DNA from: Hoyosella subflava DQS3-9A1
Lineage (GTDB): Bacteria > Actinomycetota > Actinomycetes > Mycobacteriales > Mycobacteriaceae
DNA length: 64,000 nt
Reading direction: 5' to 3'
NCBI RefSeq assembly: GCF_000214175.1
Contig: NC_015564.1
Coordinates: forward strand, 3,596,001 to 3,660,000
Shown here: one piece after another, positions 27,455 to 36,280 of the stretch
How positions within the stretch are numbered: position 1 is the stretch's first letter
Layout of the letters: each line of letters begins with the position of its first letter
Position numbers and translations under genes: made by a program
The notes under the pieces: model-generated
Told to the model about the DNA's origin: nothing
Seen by the model: only the letters and a program-made list of their open reading frames with translations
Database searches by the model: none

Positions 27455-27761
27455 GCGAACTCCTTGCTGGGACGAAAACGAGCGAAGACCACCATCCACG
27501 GGCGCTTCATCCGAATTAAAACACATCAAGGTCACACAACGTGACAAACCCGAAAACTTTATTTCGCACACGTATATCGAAATCAATCAAACGCATGACA
27601 AACGCGACCAAGTTACGAATCAGGAGGTCGCCCTGGCCACTTTGGAACCATTAGTCTCTAAACCCGCTTGAGTAACAGCAGTCACATAGCTCACAACACC
27701 CTGGGGCCCAGGTGGCAAAATCAACCACTCATAAGCTCTCTACGCAAATAGGAACGGGAAT
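27455..27761. promoter_or_regulatory. AT-rich divergent intergenic region
   Basis: This 307-bp stretch is clearly more AT-rich than the flanking genes and separates the peptide gene (minus) from the PPOX gene (plus). It contains an inverted repeat GTCAC-acaac-GTGAC (27531-27545), a TTTAAT-type -10 candidate for the peptide gene near 27514-27520, and a GC-rich palindrome around 27699-27711. No gene is supported inside it. Confidence 0.45.
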
Positions 27762-28430
27762 ATGCCCGCATCGTCACCGCAGCACTCAAGTACTGGCCCG
27801 ACGCCCTATCGCGCGGTTACGGACGGCGTTCGGCTGCGTGCGCTTTTGGGAGACGTCGCCGCCCGGGCCTCGACAAAGGAACGCCACACACTGCACGCGC
27901 GTGATCGCGAGTGGTTAGCCCTGTCCCCCTTCTGCATCATCGCGACGAGTGACATGCACGGGAATTGCGACGCATCACCGAAAGGCGATCCTCCGGGATT
28001 TGTCCACGTCATTGACAATTCGACAATCGCTGTCCCGGAGCGTCCCGGAAACCGTCGTGGCGACGGGTACCACAACATTCTGGAAAATCCTCACGCCGGT
28101 ATTATTTCCTTGATCCCCGGCCGCAACGAAACACTGCGAATCAACGGCCGCGCGCACCTAGTGGAAGATGCACCCTTCTTCGACCAACTCGTCGTCAAAG
28201 GGCACCGGCCAATCCTTGCGATCGTCGTCGAAATCGACACCATCTTCTTTCACTGCGCCAAGGCATTCATGCGATCCTCGCTGTGGAAGCCATCAAGCTG
28301 GAAACCCGACACGCTGCCCCCAATCGCACAGCTGACGAAGGAAGTACAGCCACAGGCAGGATCGCTCGAAAGTCTCGAAAAGTATTACTCGCCAGAGAAT
28401 TACACGCGGAAACTGTATTCCGACGAGTAA
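27762..28430 (+). CDS. FMN-dependent PPOX-type flavoprotein (pyridoxamine 5'-phosphate oxidase fold)
   Basis: This 222-aa split-barrel flavoprotein starts at ATG 27762. The segments PFCIIATSDMHGNCDASPKG and FVHVIDNSTIAVPERPGNRR (FMN-phosphate contacts) match the MSMEG_1061-type family of mycolata. Members reduce or oxidise small substrates with FMN or F420; the substrate is unknown. It is divergent from the 40-aa peptide gene. Confidence 0.85.
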   Translation: MPASSPQHSSTGPTPYRAVTDGVRLRALLGDVAARASTKERHTLHARDREWLALSPFCIIATSDMHGNCDASPKGDPPGFVHVIDNSTIAVPERPGNRRGDGYHNILENPHAGIISLIPGRNETLRINGRAHLVEDAPFFDQLVVKGHRPILAIVVEIDTIFFHCAKAFMRSSLWKPSSWKPDTLPPIAQLTKEVQPQAGSLESLEKYYSPENYTRKLYSDE

Positions 28431-28508
28431 GCAAGAGCTAGGCCCCGCCTTTGCTTGACATAGCCCCCATACGACTATCGCGTTCAACGTGATCCGGTGA
28501 GTCCTCGC

Positions 28509-29372
28509 TCATTCGTACACCGTCCAAGGATCAGTTCTGACGCGCTCATCTACGGCCGCAGCGTCTGTCCCAATGACTATCCGCCAGTCTCCACGCGACA
28601 CCGCGTTCAGGATCTGTTCTGCAGCCGACTTGCTTGATACAGGCTCGTAGCCCGCGAAGAGGGAGTCGAGCGCGCGCTTCCATGTTGAAGGTGGAGCTGG
28701 CATTCCCGTTCGAACATGACCTGCCAGAACCAAAACAGCTGAAAGGTGCGGAGCGTTGCGCTGAAAGTCCACGAGAAGTGACTCAGTGAACCCGCGCACT
28801 GCGAACTTTGCGGAAGAGTATGCCGAGTGGGGAGTGCGCGATCCGAGGCTCGCCCACAGGGCGTTGACGGACGCAGTGTTGACTATCGCGCCCTGGTCCG
28901 ATGCAAGCAGCATGGGGAGGAACTCTCTCGAACAGTTGTATGTGCCATTCCACGAAACCGCGAACGTGCGTTCCCACTCGTCTGGTGGTGACTTGACGAA
29001 TGACATGCCGCCAATAGTTCCGGCGTTGTTGAACAGGAGATGGAGGACACCAGACTGGTGCGCGTCCGACACCTCGCGCGCAAGCTGTCCCACGGCTGCC
29101 CTGTCAACGACGTCACACACATGCGGGGTAACCCGAACTTCTGGGTTCAGATTGTTCGCTTTCCGAACCACGGCTCCAAGCTTGACGTCGTTTAGGTCGC
29201 ATGCCGCGACATGTGTCCCCTTACGAACAAGCTCGAAGACGAGATCACGGCCGATTCCTGAAGCGGCACCCGTAACCACCGCTAGGCGACCGGCAAAGTC
29301 GGCGAAAGCTCGGGTGCTAGTGGCCTCCGGTTCGCCCGTGTCGCGCTGTCCTTCATTGGTGGTCAGTGCCAT
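28509..29372 (-). CDS. Short-chain dehydrogenase/reductase
   Basis: This 287-aa classical SDR has the nucleotide motif TGAASGIG (about 34-41), LFNNAGTIGG, catalytic Ser in VNTASVNA, and YSSAK with catalytic Tyr and Lys. A 25-residue N-terminal extension precedes the Rossmann fold. The NAD(P) preference and substrate are not evident. It is monocistronic. Confidence 0.88.
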   Translation of the reverse strand: MALTTNEGQRDTGEPEATSTRAFADFAGRLAVVTGAASGIGRDLVFELVRKGTHVAACDLNDVKLGAVVRKANNLNPEVRVTPHVCDVVDRAAVGQLAREVSDAHQSGVLHLLFNNAGTIGGMSFVKSPPDEWERTFAVSWNGTYNCSREFLPMLLASDQGAIVNTASVNALWASLGSRTPHSAYSSAKFAVRGFTESLLVDFQRNAPHLSAVLVLAGHVRTGMPAPPSTWKRALDSLFAGYEPVSSKSAAEQILNAVSRGDWRIVIGTDAAAVDERVRTDPWTVYE

Positions 29373-29506
29373 GCGGTTTGTCTCCTGCGCCTCGCGCGCA
29401 TCTTTGGTTGTACTTGAGGGTCAGCTCTTACCGTAGCCGCGGCCTCTGACATCGGTCGGGTGCCGTACGCGGGATGGGCCTGAGGGCGAACCTCGCGAAC
29501 CGGGAA

Positions 29507-29542
29507 CAGAAAGGGCCCGCCGAAACCGGCGGGCCCTTTCTG
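29507..29542. terminator. Terminator downstream of tRNA-Ala
   Basis: A perfect 16-bp stem (CAGAAAGGGCCCGCCG / CGGCGGGCCCTTTCTG) closes on AAAC. Read on the minus strand it lies about 60 bp after the tRNA 3' end and probably ends that transcript; its symmetry would let it act both ways. Confidence 0.8.
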
Positions 29543-29600
29543 GACGCACTGTCCGACAATCTCATTGCTCGTGTCGATTGTTCGAGCAAGAGCATCAGGG

Positions 29601-29673
29601 TGGAGCTAGGGGGAATCGAACCCCCGACCTTCTCGATGCGAACGAGACGCGCTACCAACTGCGCTATAGCCCC
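29601..29673 (-). tRNA. tRNA-Ala (anticodon CGC)
   Basis: Reading the minus strand from 29673, a 7-bp acceptor stem (GGGGCTA with TAGCTCC), D arm (GCGCAGTTGGTAGCGC), anticodon stem TCTCG/CGAGA around loop TTCGCAT (anticodon CGC), and T arm GGGGG-TTCGATT-CCCCC fold into a canonical cloverleaf. The discriminator base is A, and the 3' CCA is not encoded. Confidence 0.95.
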
Positions 29674-29911
29674 GGGTGCAGTGATTTTGTCACTGCAACG
29701 GAAACCTTAGCAGGGCCCGCGACCGCTGACGAAACCGGCACGCGACGTTCGCACCGGGCGTCGCGATAGAAGTAGCAGGAGACCCGACTTGCCCGTTTTT
29801 GTCATACCTCGGGTACACAATCAGAGTAGGAAACCAGAGAGGGAGAACCCGTCAAATCGGGAATGTTGTAGTGCCGCAAAGCGTTCTCTCTCATGCACGA
29901 GGAGAGCAACG

Positions 29912-30994
29912 ATGCCACTATTTCTGCGGAAGAGTCTCCGGGCCGGGCCGTTGCGGTTCAATGTGAGCAAGTCCGGCGTCGGTGTCAGTAGCGGGGTGCC
30001 CGGGTTCCGGATGGGTACCGGCCCTCGCGGAAATTATGTGCACGCTGGCAGGCGCGGCGTTTACTATCGAGCGTCGCTGAACGCTCGGGGCTCCGCGCGC
30101 TCGAAGCAGGCCACGAATCATCAGGCGCACCCTGCCCAGGCCACGATGACAGACCTCACGGGCGTGCCGCCGGATCAGATGGTGCCCACGGGCGGCGAAC
30201 TCGTCGGTCAGCTGAATCAAGCAGCTGCGAAGCACACACTCGCGCCCTGGCTGGCGGCGCTCCTCGGAATACTGGGGCTGGTCAGTCTGCCCTGGGGAAT
30301 CGCGGTGTGGATCGTGGCGACACCACTGGTGTGGTGGCTTGCACGCTACGACAAGACAAACCGGTCAGTTGCGGTCTTCTACGACCTCGATGACGAGCCA
30401 GCGCAGTGGTACAGCGACCTGGTTTCGGCAGTCACACAGCTCGGTCAGGATGCCCAATTGTGGCGCGTGGAATCTGAAGGCGCGGTAGCCGACCCCTATG
30501 CTCGGCGCACCAGCGGCGGAATCGACACTGTGATGCGCAGGCTGCCCCTCCGCGTCACGACGTCCCCGGGCCGGCCGCTCGTCACCAACATCGCGGTCCC
30601 GACCTTCACGTCCGGTACCCACACCCTGCATTTACTGCCTGACCGAGTGCTGGTGCGCAACCGCAACTCGTTCGCCGACGTCGGATACGATCTCGTGACA
30701 GCGACCACCCGATCAGTCCGATTCACCGAACAAGAATCGCTTCCCATCCGCGCAAAGGTTGTGGACCACACGTGGCAGTACGTCAACAGCGACGGCAGCC
30801 CAGACCGGCGCTACCGCGACAATCAACAACTGCCAGTCGTCGAATACGGTCAGATGGACCTGGAAAGCACATCAGGGCTGCGCTGGAGAATCCTGCTCCC
30901 CGACCAAGCTGACGCAGTGCGCCTCGCAGAACTGTTGCGAAACGCACCGCAATCGATATCCCGTGCCGACCTGACCTTCAGCGACAACTACTGA
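29912..30994 (+). CDS. DUF4236 domain membrane protein
   Basis: This 360-aa protein starts at ATG 29912 behind GAGGAGAG. The N-terminal ~55 residues are DUF4236 (FLRKSLRAGPLRFNVSKSGV, then GFRMGTGPRGNYV). Two hydrophobic segments (about 112-145, WLAALLGILGLVSLPWGIAV) precede a C-terminal soluble domain that includes a long beta-rich part. The role is unknown. Its last 7 bp overlap the end of sepX/glpR, which is transcribed towards it. Confidence 0.85.
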   Translation: MPLFLRKSLRAGPLRFNVSKSGVGVSSGVPGFRMGTGPRGNYVHAGRRGVYYRASLNARGSARSKQATNHQAHPAQATMTDLTGVPPDQMVPTGGELVGQLNQAAAKHTLAPWLAALLGILGLVSLPWGIAVWIVATPLVWWLARYDKTNRSVAVFYDLDDEPAQWYSDLVSAVTQLGQDAQLWRVESEGAVADPYARRTSGGIDTVMRRLPLRVTTSPGRPLVTNIAVPTFTSGTHTLHLLPDRVLVRNRNSFADVGYDLVTATTRSVRFTEQESLPIRAKVVDHTWQYVNSDGSPDRRYRDNQQLPVVEYGQMDLESTSGLRWRILLPDQADAVRLAELLRNAPQSISRADLTFSDNY

Positions 30995-31752
30995 CCAGCC
31001 GCCCGTGGCAGCCCCGAGCTGGCCCGGCCCGGGCCTGCAGTGTCACCGAACCGGTCGAGATGGTCGAACTCTGGGTTTTCGTCGTCGGTACCGACAACGC
31101 TGCCGTCGGGCCCGCCTGCCGCGTTCTCCCGGCGCCGCTCACCACGCAACCGCGCTAGACGCCGCTCACGTATGTTCTGCTCGATACGAACCTGCGTCCG
31201 CAAGTAGACGAGATAGCCAGCGAAAGCCACGATCGAGATAGCGGTGACGTACCAGGCGTAAGAGGTGAACAGGAGAGCCACCACCGCGCTCAGAACTACG
31301 AGAGCCCCAAGGCCGATCACAATTCGCTGGCGAAGGGTATAGCGAGCCGCGGCAGCAATCTCGTCCGCTTCCGGGTCGAAACCACCCCTTCCTCGGCGGG
31401 ACGAACCCTGTTCGGTCTCGAGTTCGAGCTCGGCATCGTCGGGAATCCCGAATCCGTCATCAGCGACGAACCCGCCCTCGTTGTGCGCGCGAGAATCCAT
31501 CACGTCCTCCCCGTGAATTGTGTTCAGCTGGGCATGCTGGTGCGCACTGTCTGCGCCACCATCAGGACTGCTCCCATGCCCGGATAGGGTTTGCCTCCCC
31601 AGGCGGAGCCGTCCCCCACCCCGGTGCAGCAACCGCGATGAAAGCGCTCGATCTCCAGCCTTGAAAATGGGCTGCCGCAGGTTCACGACCATCGGAACGA
31701 GGACGAAGAGGCTGAGAACGACCAAACCAAGCCAGAGGAACGAGTTCGGCAT
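30988..31752 (-). CDS. sepX: Divisome membrane protein SepX/GlpR
   Basis: This 254-aa protein has one N-terminal membrane helix (FLWLGLVVLSLFVLVPMVV), a long disordered acidic linker, a second hydrophobic hairpin (about 148-185, IVIGLGALVVLSAVVALLFT) and a basic coiled tail (RIEQNIRERRLARLRGERRR). This matches the actinobacterial SepX/GlpR family, the membrane receptor of the gephyrin-like Glp at the division septum. Gene order galU-glp-rimJ-glpR is conserved here. Confidence 0.82.
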   Translation of the reverse strand: MPNSFLWLGLVVLSLFVLVPMVVNLRQPIFKAGDRALSSRLLHRGGGRLRLGRQTLSGHGSSPDGGADSAHQHAQLNTIHGEDVMDSRAHNEGGFVADDGFGIPDDAELELETEQGSSRRGRGGFDPEADEIAAAARYTLRQRIVIGLGALVVLSAVVALLFTSYAWYVTAISIVAFAGYLVYLRTQVRIEQNIRERRLARLRGERRRENAAGGPDGSVVGTDDENPEFDHLDRFGDTAGPGRASSGLPRAAGQ

Positions 31753-31905
31753 CGTCAGTTCTCCTTCCCTGGTGCGCGGCGCGGATCCGATCGATGATCA
31801 CGGTCCACACGTCAGGCTAGGACGCATAACGGAAAGACAACGGAAGGCACGCCGAGCATCACCCCAGGAAAGCGGTGAAATCACGCGTTCGCGACCAATG
31901 AACGG

Positions 31906-32535
31906 TCACCATTGGGCCCTGCCCTGGCGGACAAGCCGCGATATCGCGGTGTCGGGGTAGTCGTCGGTGAGGATCGCGACAAGCTTGTGGTCTCTCCAAT
32001 CCCCATCCACATGCAGGTACCTGCGCAGGAATCCCTCGTCACGGAACCCCACACGCCGCAGCACCGACTGGCTTGCTTCGTTTTCTGGTCGAACCGTGGC
32101 TTCAAGCCGGTGCAGCCCCACAGCCCGGAAGCAGTGATCAACGCCGAGCGCCAGTGCGGTGGTCGCGATTCCCTTACCCGCCAGGTCCTTCGCGATCCAG
32201 TAGCCGATCCAGGCGGAACACAGCGGGCCACGGACCATGTTTCCGACCGTCAACTGTCCGCAGAACTGTCCGTCGAGTTCGATCGCGAACGGCAGCATCA
32301 TGCCTTTACGGCCCGCATTGCGGAGGTTCATGCATACCGACGGCCAGGAGGACGCCCGATGCCGTCCTTCCCAAGTCCCTGGTCCTGACGGTTCCCACGG
32401 CCGTAGATAGTCCTCATCTTGGAGGCGATACCTGCTCCACGATGTCGCGTCGCGCAGCCGGACCGGACGGAGCCGAACCTCCCCCGCAGCTATCGTCACC
32501 GGCCCCGCGTTCGCCGGCCATCCTGGCTGGTTCAC
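31906..32535 (-). CDS. rimJ: GNAT N-acetyltransferase, RimJ-like
   Basis: This 209-aa acetyltransferase has an acetyl-CoA site (GYWIAKDLAGKGIATTALAL) and the RimJ/RimL pattern LEATVRPENEASQSVLRRVG. It probably acetylates a protein N-terminus, but the substrate is not certain. The ATG overlaps the stop of the upstream glp/moeA gene by 4 bp. Confidence 0.88.
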   Translation of the reverse strand: MNQPGWPANAGPVTIAAGEVRLRPVRLRDATSWSRYRLQDEDYLRPWEPSGPGTWEGRHRASSWPSVCMNLRNAGRKGMMLPFAIELDGQFCGQLTVGNMVRGPLCSAWIGYWIAKDLAGKGIATTALALGVDHCFRAVGLHRLEATVRPENEASQSVLRRVGFRDEGFLRRYLHVDGDWRDHKLVAILTDDYPDTAISRLVRQGRAQW

Positions 32536-33782
32536 CCGCGCTGCGCGAGGAACGCGACATCAACGTCCTCTCCCGCTTCAACCTGGGTTGTCTCCGGAGG
32601 CACCTGAATCAGACAGTTCGCTTCAGCAAGGTCAGCCAGCAGATTCGACATCGTCCCCACCCCTAGCGCGCGCACTACGTAGTGACCCTCGCTGTTGCGC
32701 ATGAGCTGACCGCGCACGTAACCGGTACGGCCGTCGATCGAGACCACATCATTGATCAGGCTGGCCCGGACGAACCGTCGCTGTGGGTTTGTTTTCCCCA
32801 GTCCGAGCCGGATGAGTGGCCGGATCATGATTTCGAACACGACAAGCGCGCTCACCGGATTCGCGGGCAGCAGGAATGTGGGGACCTTGAGGTCGCCGAG
32901 CTGGCCGAACCCCTGGATTGATCCCGGGTGCATCGCTACTCGCCCAATTTCCATGTGCCCAAGGTCAAGCAGCGCTTCCTGCACGATCTCAGACGCGCTG
33001 CCTCCCACCGCCCCGGAGATTACGATGATTTCCGATCGGCTTACCTGGCTTTCGATGGCTGCCCGGATCTCCGCGACCTCGCTGCCCGCGATTCCGACGC
33101 GCGTCACATCCGCCCCCGCGTCCCGTGCGGCTGCGGCGAGTGCGTAGGTGTTGACGTCGAAGACCTGGCCTGACCCGGGTTTGCGATCAATGTCAACGAG
33201 CTCAGCGCCTACCGCGACGACTGCAACCCTGGGTCGCGGACGGACAAGGACGCGCTGACGTCCCACCGCAGCGAGCAGACCCACTTGAGCGGGTCCGATC
33301 ACAGCCCCTTCAGCGACTGCGACATCACCGAGGCGCACGTCATCCCCCGCGTGGCGAACATAGTCACCCTGCCGCACAGGGCGGTAGATCTTGACCTTTG
33401 CCCGGCCCGCATCGGTCCATCCGACCGGGATCACCGCGTCGGCGAGTGTGGGCATCGGTGCGCCCGTCTCGATCCGGACCGCTTGCCTCGGCTGAAGGCG
33501 CGCTGGCTGACGCGAACCTGCCCTGATCTCCCCCACCACGGGAAGCGCAAAATCGGCTGGCTGCCCGAATTGGCCCTTGAAGTCCGGCCCCGCTTCTGTG
33601 ACATCGACGCTTCGTACCGCGTACCCGTCGACCGCGGCCTGATCGAACCCCGGAAGCGGATGCTCGGAAATCACCTCTTCTGCACAGACAAGCCCGTGTG
33701 CCTGCGAAATCGCGACGCGGACGGGTTGCGGCGCTACGGCTGCTGCCCGGATCCGGGCTTGTTGTTCTTCGACCGAGCGCAT
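32532..33782 (-). CDS. moeA: MoeA/gephyrin-like protein (Glp)
   Basis: This is a 416-aa MoeA-fold protein. I choose ATG 33782 (MRSVEEQQARI) because GGGGAGGGG lies just before it; a GTG at 33803 would add seven residues. Domains I-IV are complete: VDGYAVRSVDV, RIETGAPMPTLADAVIP, and the molybdopterin-binding region ISGAVGGSASEIVQE. MoeA inserts molybdate into molybdopterin. In corynebacteria the orthologue beside glpR instead binds FtsZ and helps division, and this locus has that neighbourhood. Confidence 0.87.
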   Translation of the reverse strand: MRSVEEQQARIRAAAVAPQPVRVAISQAHGLVCAEEVISEHPLPGFDQAAVDGYAVRSVDVTEAGPDFKGQFGQPADFALPVVGEIRAGSRQPARLQPRQAVRIETGAPMPTLADAVIPVGWTDAGRAKVKIYRPVRQGDYVRHAGDDVRLGDVAVAEGAVIGPAQVGLLAAVGRQRVLVRPRPRVAVVAVGAELVDIDRKPGSGQVFDVNTYALAAAARDAGADVTRVGIAGSEVAEIRAAIESQVSRSEIIVISGAVGGSASEIVQEALLDLGHMEIGRVAMHPGSIQGFGQLGDLKVPTFLLPANPVSALVVFEIMIRPLIRLGLGKTNPQRRFVRASLINDVVSIDGRTGYVRGQLMRNSEGHYVVRALGVGTMSNLLADLAEANCLIQVPPETTQVEAGEDVDVAFLAQRG

Positions 33783-33799
33783 GAACCCCTCCCCTTCTG

Positions 33800-34768
33800 T
33801 CACCTCCCCGCTGCCGTGACTCCGCTCTGCGCGGACGCGTCACCGTCGGGAACGTTCAGCCCGAGACGCTCCGCAATCCACGTGCGGAGGTCTGGGCCGT
33901 ACTCCTCATCGTCGAGTGCAAAGTCAACCGCAGCCTTGAGGAACCCGCCGGGATTTCCGAGGTCGTGTCGGGTTCCCTTGTGGACAAAAACATGCACGGG
34001 GTGGCCGTCTTCGACGAGAAGCTCAATCGCGTCGGTGAGCTGGAGTTCGCCTCCCCGTCCTGGGGTGATCCGGCGCAGAGCGTCAAAGATCTCGCGGTCG
34101 AGCAGGTAGCGGCCCGCGGCAGCGAGATTCGACGGAGCTTGATCGACGGGAGGCTTCTCCACCATTGCAGTGACGCGCATCACTTGGCCGGCTTCCGCGG
34201 GATCGCCGGTCGCTTCGACGGCGAAAACACCGTAAGCGCTGACTTCCTTCGGATCCACTTCGATAGCGCAGAGGACGCTGCCCCCGTACCGAGCGCGAAC
34301 TTCGGCCATCTGGGAGAGCACACCAGTGGGAAGTACCAGGTCGTCAGGCAAGAGGATGGCGATTTCTTTCTCGTCGTCATCGAGTGCTGCTTCGGCACAC
34401 GCAATAGCGTGACCAAGCCCGAGCGGCTCTTCCTGAACGACGGCTTCGACGTCCATCAGCGCAGGAGCGCGGCGTACCTTGTCGAGCAGCGCGTGCTTGC
34501 CGCGCCGCTCCAATGTGCCTTCGAGGATCTCGTGCCGAACGAAGTGCGCGAGGACGCCTTCTTTACCTTCGGAAGTGATGATCACCAGGCGACCGGCACC
34601 CGCTTCCGCGGCTTCACTCGCTACCAGCTCGATTGCTGGTGTATCGACCAACGGCAAAAGCTCTTTCGGGACGGTCTTGGTGACCGGCAAGAACCGCGTC
34701 CCGAGCCCGGCAGCAGGAACGATCGCCGTGCGGAACGGCGGTACCAACTGCCCATTGGCCTCAGTCAT
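33800..34768 (-). CDS. galU: UTP-glucose-1-phosphate uridylyltransferase
   Basis: This 322-aa enzyme makes UDP-glucose for cell-wall and glycogen synthesis. The nucleotide-binding start VPAAGLGTRFLPVTKTVPKE and the sugar-binding EKPPVDQAPSNLAAAGRYLL are intact. It starts at ATG 34768 behind GAGGTGG. It overlaps or lies a few bases before moeA, so it is the first gene of the galU-glp-rimJ unit. Confidence 0.95.
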   Translation of the reverse strand: MTEANGQLVPPFRTAIVPAAGLGTRFLPVTKTVPKELLPLVDTPAIELVASEAAEAGAGRLVIITSEGKEGVLAHFVRHEILEGTLERRGKHALLDKVRRAPALMDVEAVVQEEPLGLGHAIACAEAALDDDEKEIAILLPDDLVLPTGVLSQMAEVRARYGGSVLCAIEVDPKEVSAYGVFAVEATGDPAEAGQVMRVTAMVEKPPVDQAPSNLAAAGRYLLDREIFDALRRITPGRGGELQLTDAIELLVEDGHPVHVFVHKGTRHDLGNPGGFLKAAVDFALDDEEYGPDLRTWIAERLGLNVPDGDASAQSGVTAAGR

Positions 34769-34933
34769 AGATCCACCTCGTTGTTAGTTACTGCGCCGTA
34801 CGCGCTATCCCGCTAGGTTGACCCACATTGTTCCGGGATCTCGGTAGGGTCGGGAGCGTGCGTTTGGCCAGACCCGGAAAGCGTCTCGCACCTTAGGGGA
34901 CTTTTCAACAGCAGGACGTGTGAATATTCAGTT

Positions 34934-35611
34934 ATGAACGGTAAAGGTGAGCAGTTCAACACCGATCAGTCACCATTGTCATCTCAATTGCGGGTACCCC
35001 AGCTCGTGGGCGGATTAACGCGTCACGATTCGAAGGATAAGTGGCGATCGGCAGTCCTCGGGGAACGTGCCACGGTGAGTTCGGCAACGGCGTCTGACGA
35101 GTCTGGTGCCCTCACTGAACACGTCGTGCGCGCGTTCGCGCGTATCGCCGCACATAGTCCCGGCGGTTCGCTGATCGCGGCGTATGTGCCCGCGCGGTCC
35201 GAGCCTGGCTCGATCGCCATGCTCGACGGACTAGCCGCGTGCCGAGCACGGGTCCTGCTGCCTGTCACAGCTCCGGGCAACACGCTCGATTGGGCGTTGT
35301 ACGACCCGGACCAGCCGCTCGTCGCCGCGCGCTACGGCCTCCAGGAACCCGGCGGTACTCGACTCGGCATGGACGCGCTGTCCGAGGCAGAGCTCATCAT
35401 CGTGCCTGCGCTCGCGGTTGACCGGCAGGGTGTCAGGCTCGGCCGGGGCGCGGGCTACTACGACCGGGCGCTCGCCGTGAGTCCCCTCCAATGCCCTGTG
35501 ATCGCGATCGTGCGAGACAGCGAGTTTGTCGCCGAACTGCCCGAATCCCCCCACGATCGCCGCGTCGACGGGGTGATTACCCCTGATCTCGGTCTTATTC
35601 GGCTTGACTAA
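34934..35611 (+). CDS. 5-formyltetrahydrofolate cyclo-ligase
   Basis: This 225-aa enzyme (MTHFS) recycles 5-formyl-THF to 5,10-methenyl-THF using ATP. The diagnostic LGRGAGYYDRALA loop and YVPARSEPG are present. The first ~32 residues are not conserved in the family, so an internal start near SKDKWRSAVL is possible. It diverges from galU across a 165-bp region. Confidence 0.88.
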   Translation: MNGKGEQFNTDQSPLSSQLRVPQLVGGLTRHDSKDKWRSAVLGERATVSSATASDESGALTEHVVRAFARIAAHSPGGSLIAAYVPARSEPGSIAMLDGLAACRARVLLPVTAPGNTLDWALYDPDQPLVAARYGLQEPGGTRLGMDALSEAELIIVPALAVDRQGVRLGRGAGYYDRALAVSPLQCPVIAIVRDSEFVAELPESPHDRRVDGVITPDLGLIRLD

Positions 35612-35723
35612 CCGGGCCAGGTGGAACGGCAAGGGGACTGTGGGGTTCGCCTCACTAGCCTTCACTTCTAGCACTCCTCACGCTAGAGTGCTAGAACGTC
35701 TTCTGTGCCCTCGGAGGTGCCCT

Positions 35724-36038
35724 GTGCCGACTTACTCCTACGCTTGTTACGACTGCGATGACAAGTTCGACATCGTGCAGTCCTTCTCGGATGCTTCCTT
35801 GACCGTGTGCGAGAAGTGCAACGGCAAGCTGCGCAAGCTGTTCAATTCTGTGGGAATTGTCTTCAAGGGCAGCGGCTTCTACCGCACCGACAGCCGCAAG
35901 TCTTCATCCGCAGGCGCCACCGCAGACTCCTCGAGTTCGTCGAGTAAGTCGGACAGCTCTTCCTCAGCATCTACCTCGTCTTCGTCAACCTCGTCGTCGT
36001 CAACCTCCTCGACGAGCGCAGCTGCGGCAGCGTCCTGA
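35724..36038 (+). CDS. FmdB-type zinc ribbon protein with Ser-rich tail
   Basis: This 104-aa protein starts at GTG 35724 behind TCGGAGG. A single zinc ribbon (CYDCDDKF and CEKCNGKL) is followed by GIVFKGSGFYRTD, the FmdB/CxxC_CXXC_SSSS family signature. The last ~45 residues are almost only Ser, Thr and Ala. Mycobacterial homologues are linked to heat-stress protein quality control. The downstream DNA has been invaded by an IS607 element. Confidence 0.9.
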   Translation: MPTYSYACYDCDDKFDIVQSFSDASLTVCEKCNGKLRKLFNSVGIVFKGSGFYRTDSRKSSSAGATADSSSSSSKSDSSSSASTSSSSTSSSSTSSTSAAAAAS

Positions 36039-36056
36039 CCTGCTCGTCTGCTTGAG

Positions 36057-36094
36057 TTATCCCCAGGATCGCCCCGAGGCAGGGGTTATCCACA
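36057..36094. repeat. Pair of DnaA-box-like sequences
   Basis: TTATCCCCA (36057-36065) and TTATCCACA (36086-36094) are in the same orientation, 29 bp start to start. Between them lies a CCCC/GGGG mini-hairpin. The second is a perfect consensus DnaA box. A two-box intergenic cluster is too small for an origin; it could titrate DnaA or regulate a gene. Confidence 0.6.
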
Positions 36095-36280
36095 GTTCGC
36101 TGAGGCGTTCCTGACGCACTGAACCCCACGCCCCTACGCTGCTCTTATTGATGTCGCGCGCCACGTGCGGCGATTCCTTAAGAGAAGGGTTGCTAACTGT
36201 TGCGGGTCGAGTGGTCGTTAGTGGTCTTTAACGCGTTTGAGCGATCAAACTTGTCAGTGGTGTGCGGTACAACCGGACAC

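Noticed and set aside
36057-36094. Chromosomal origin of replication
   Set aside because: Only two DnaA-box-like sites, no AT-rich unwinding element and no dnaA/dnaN nearby.
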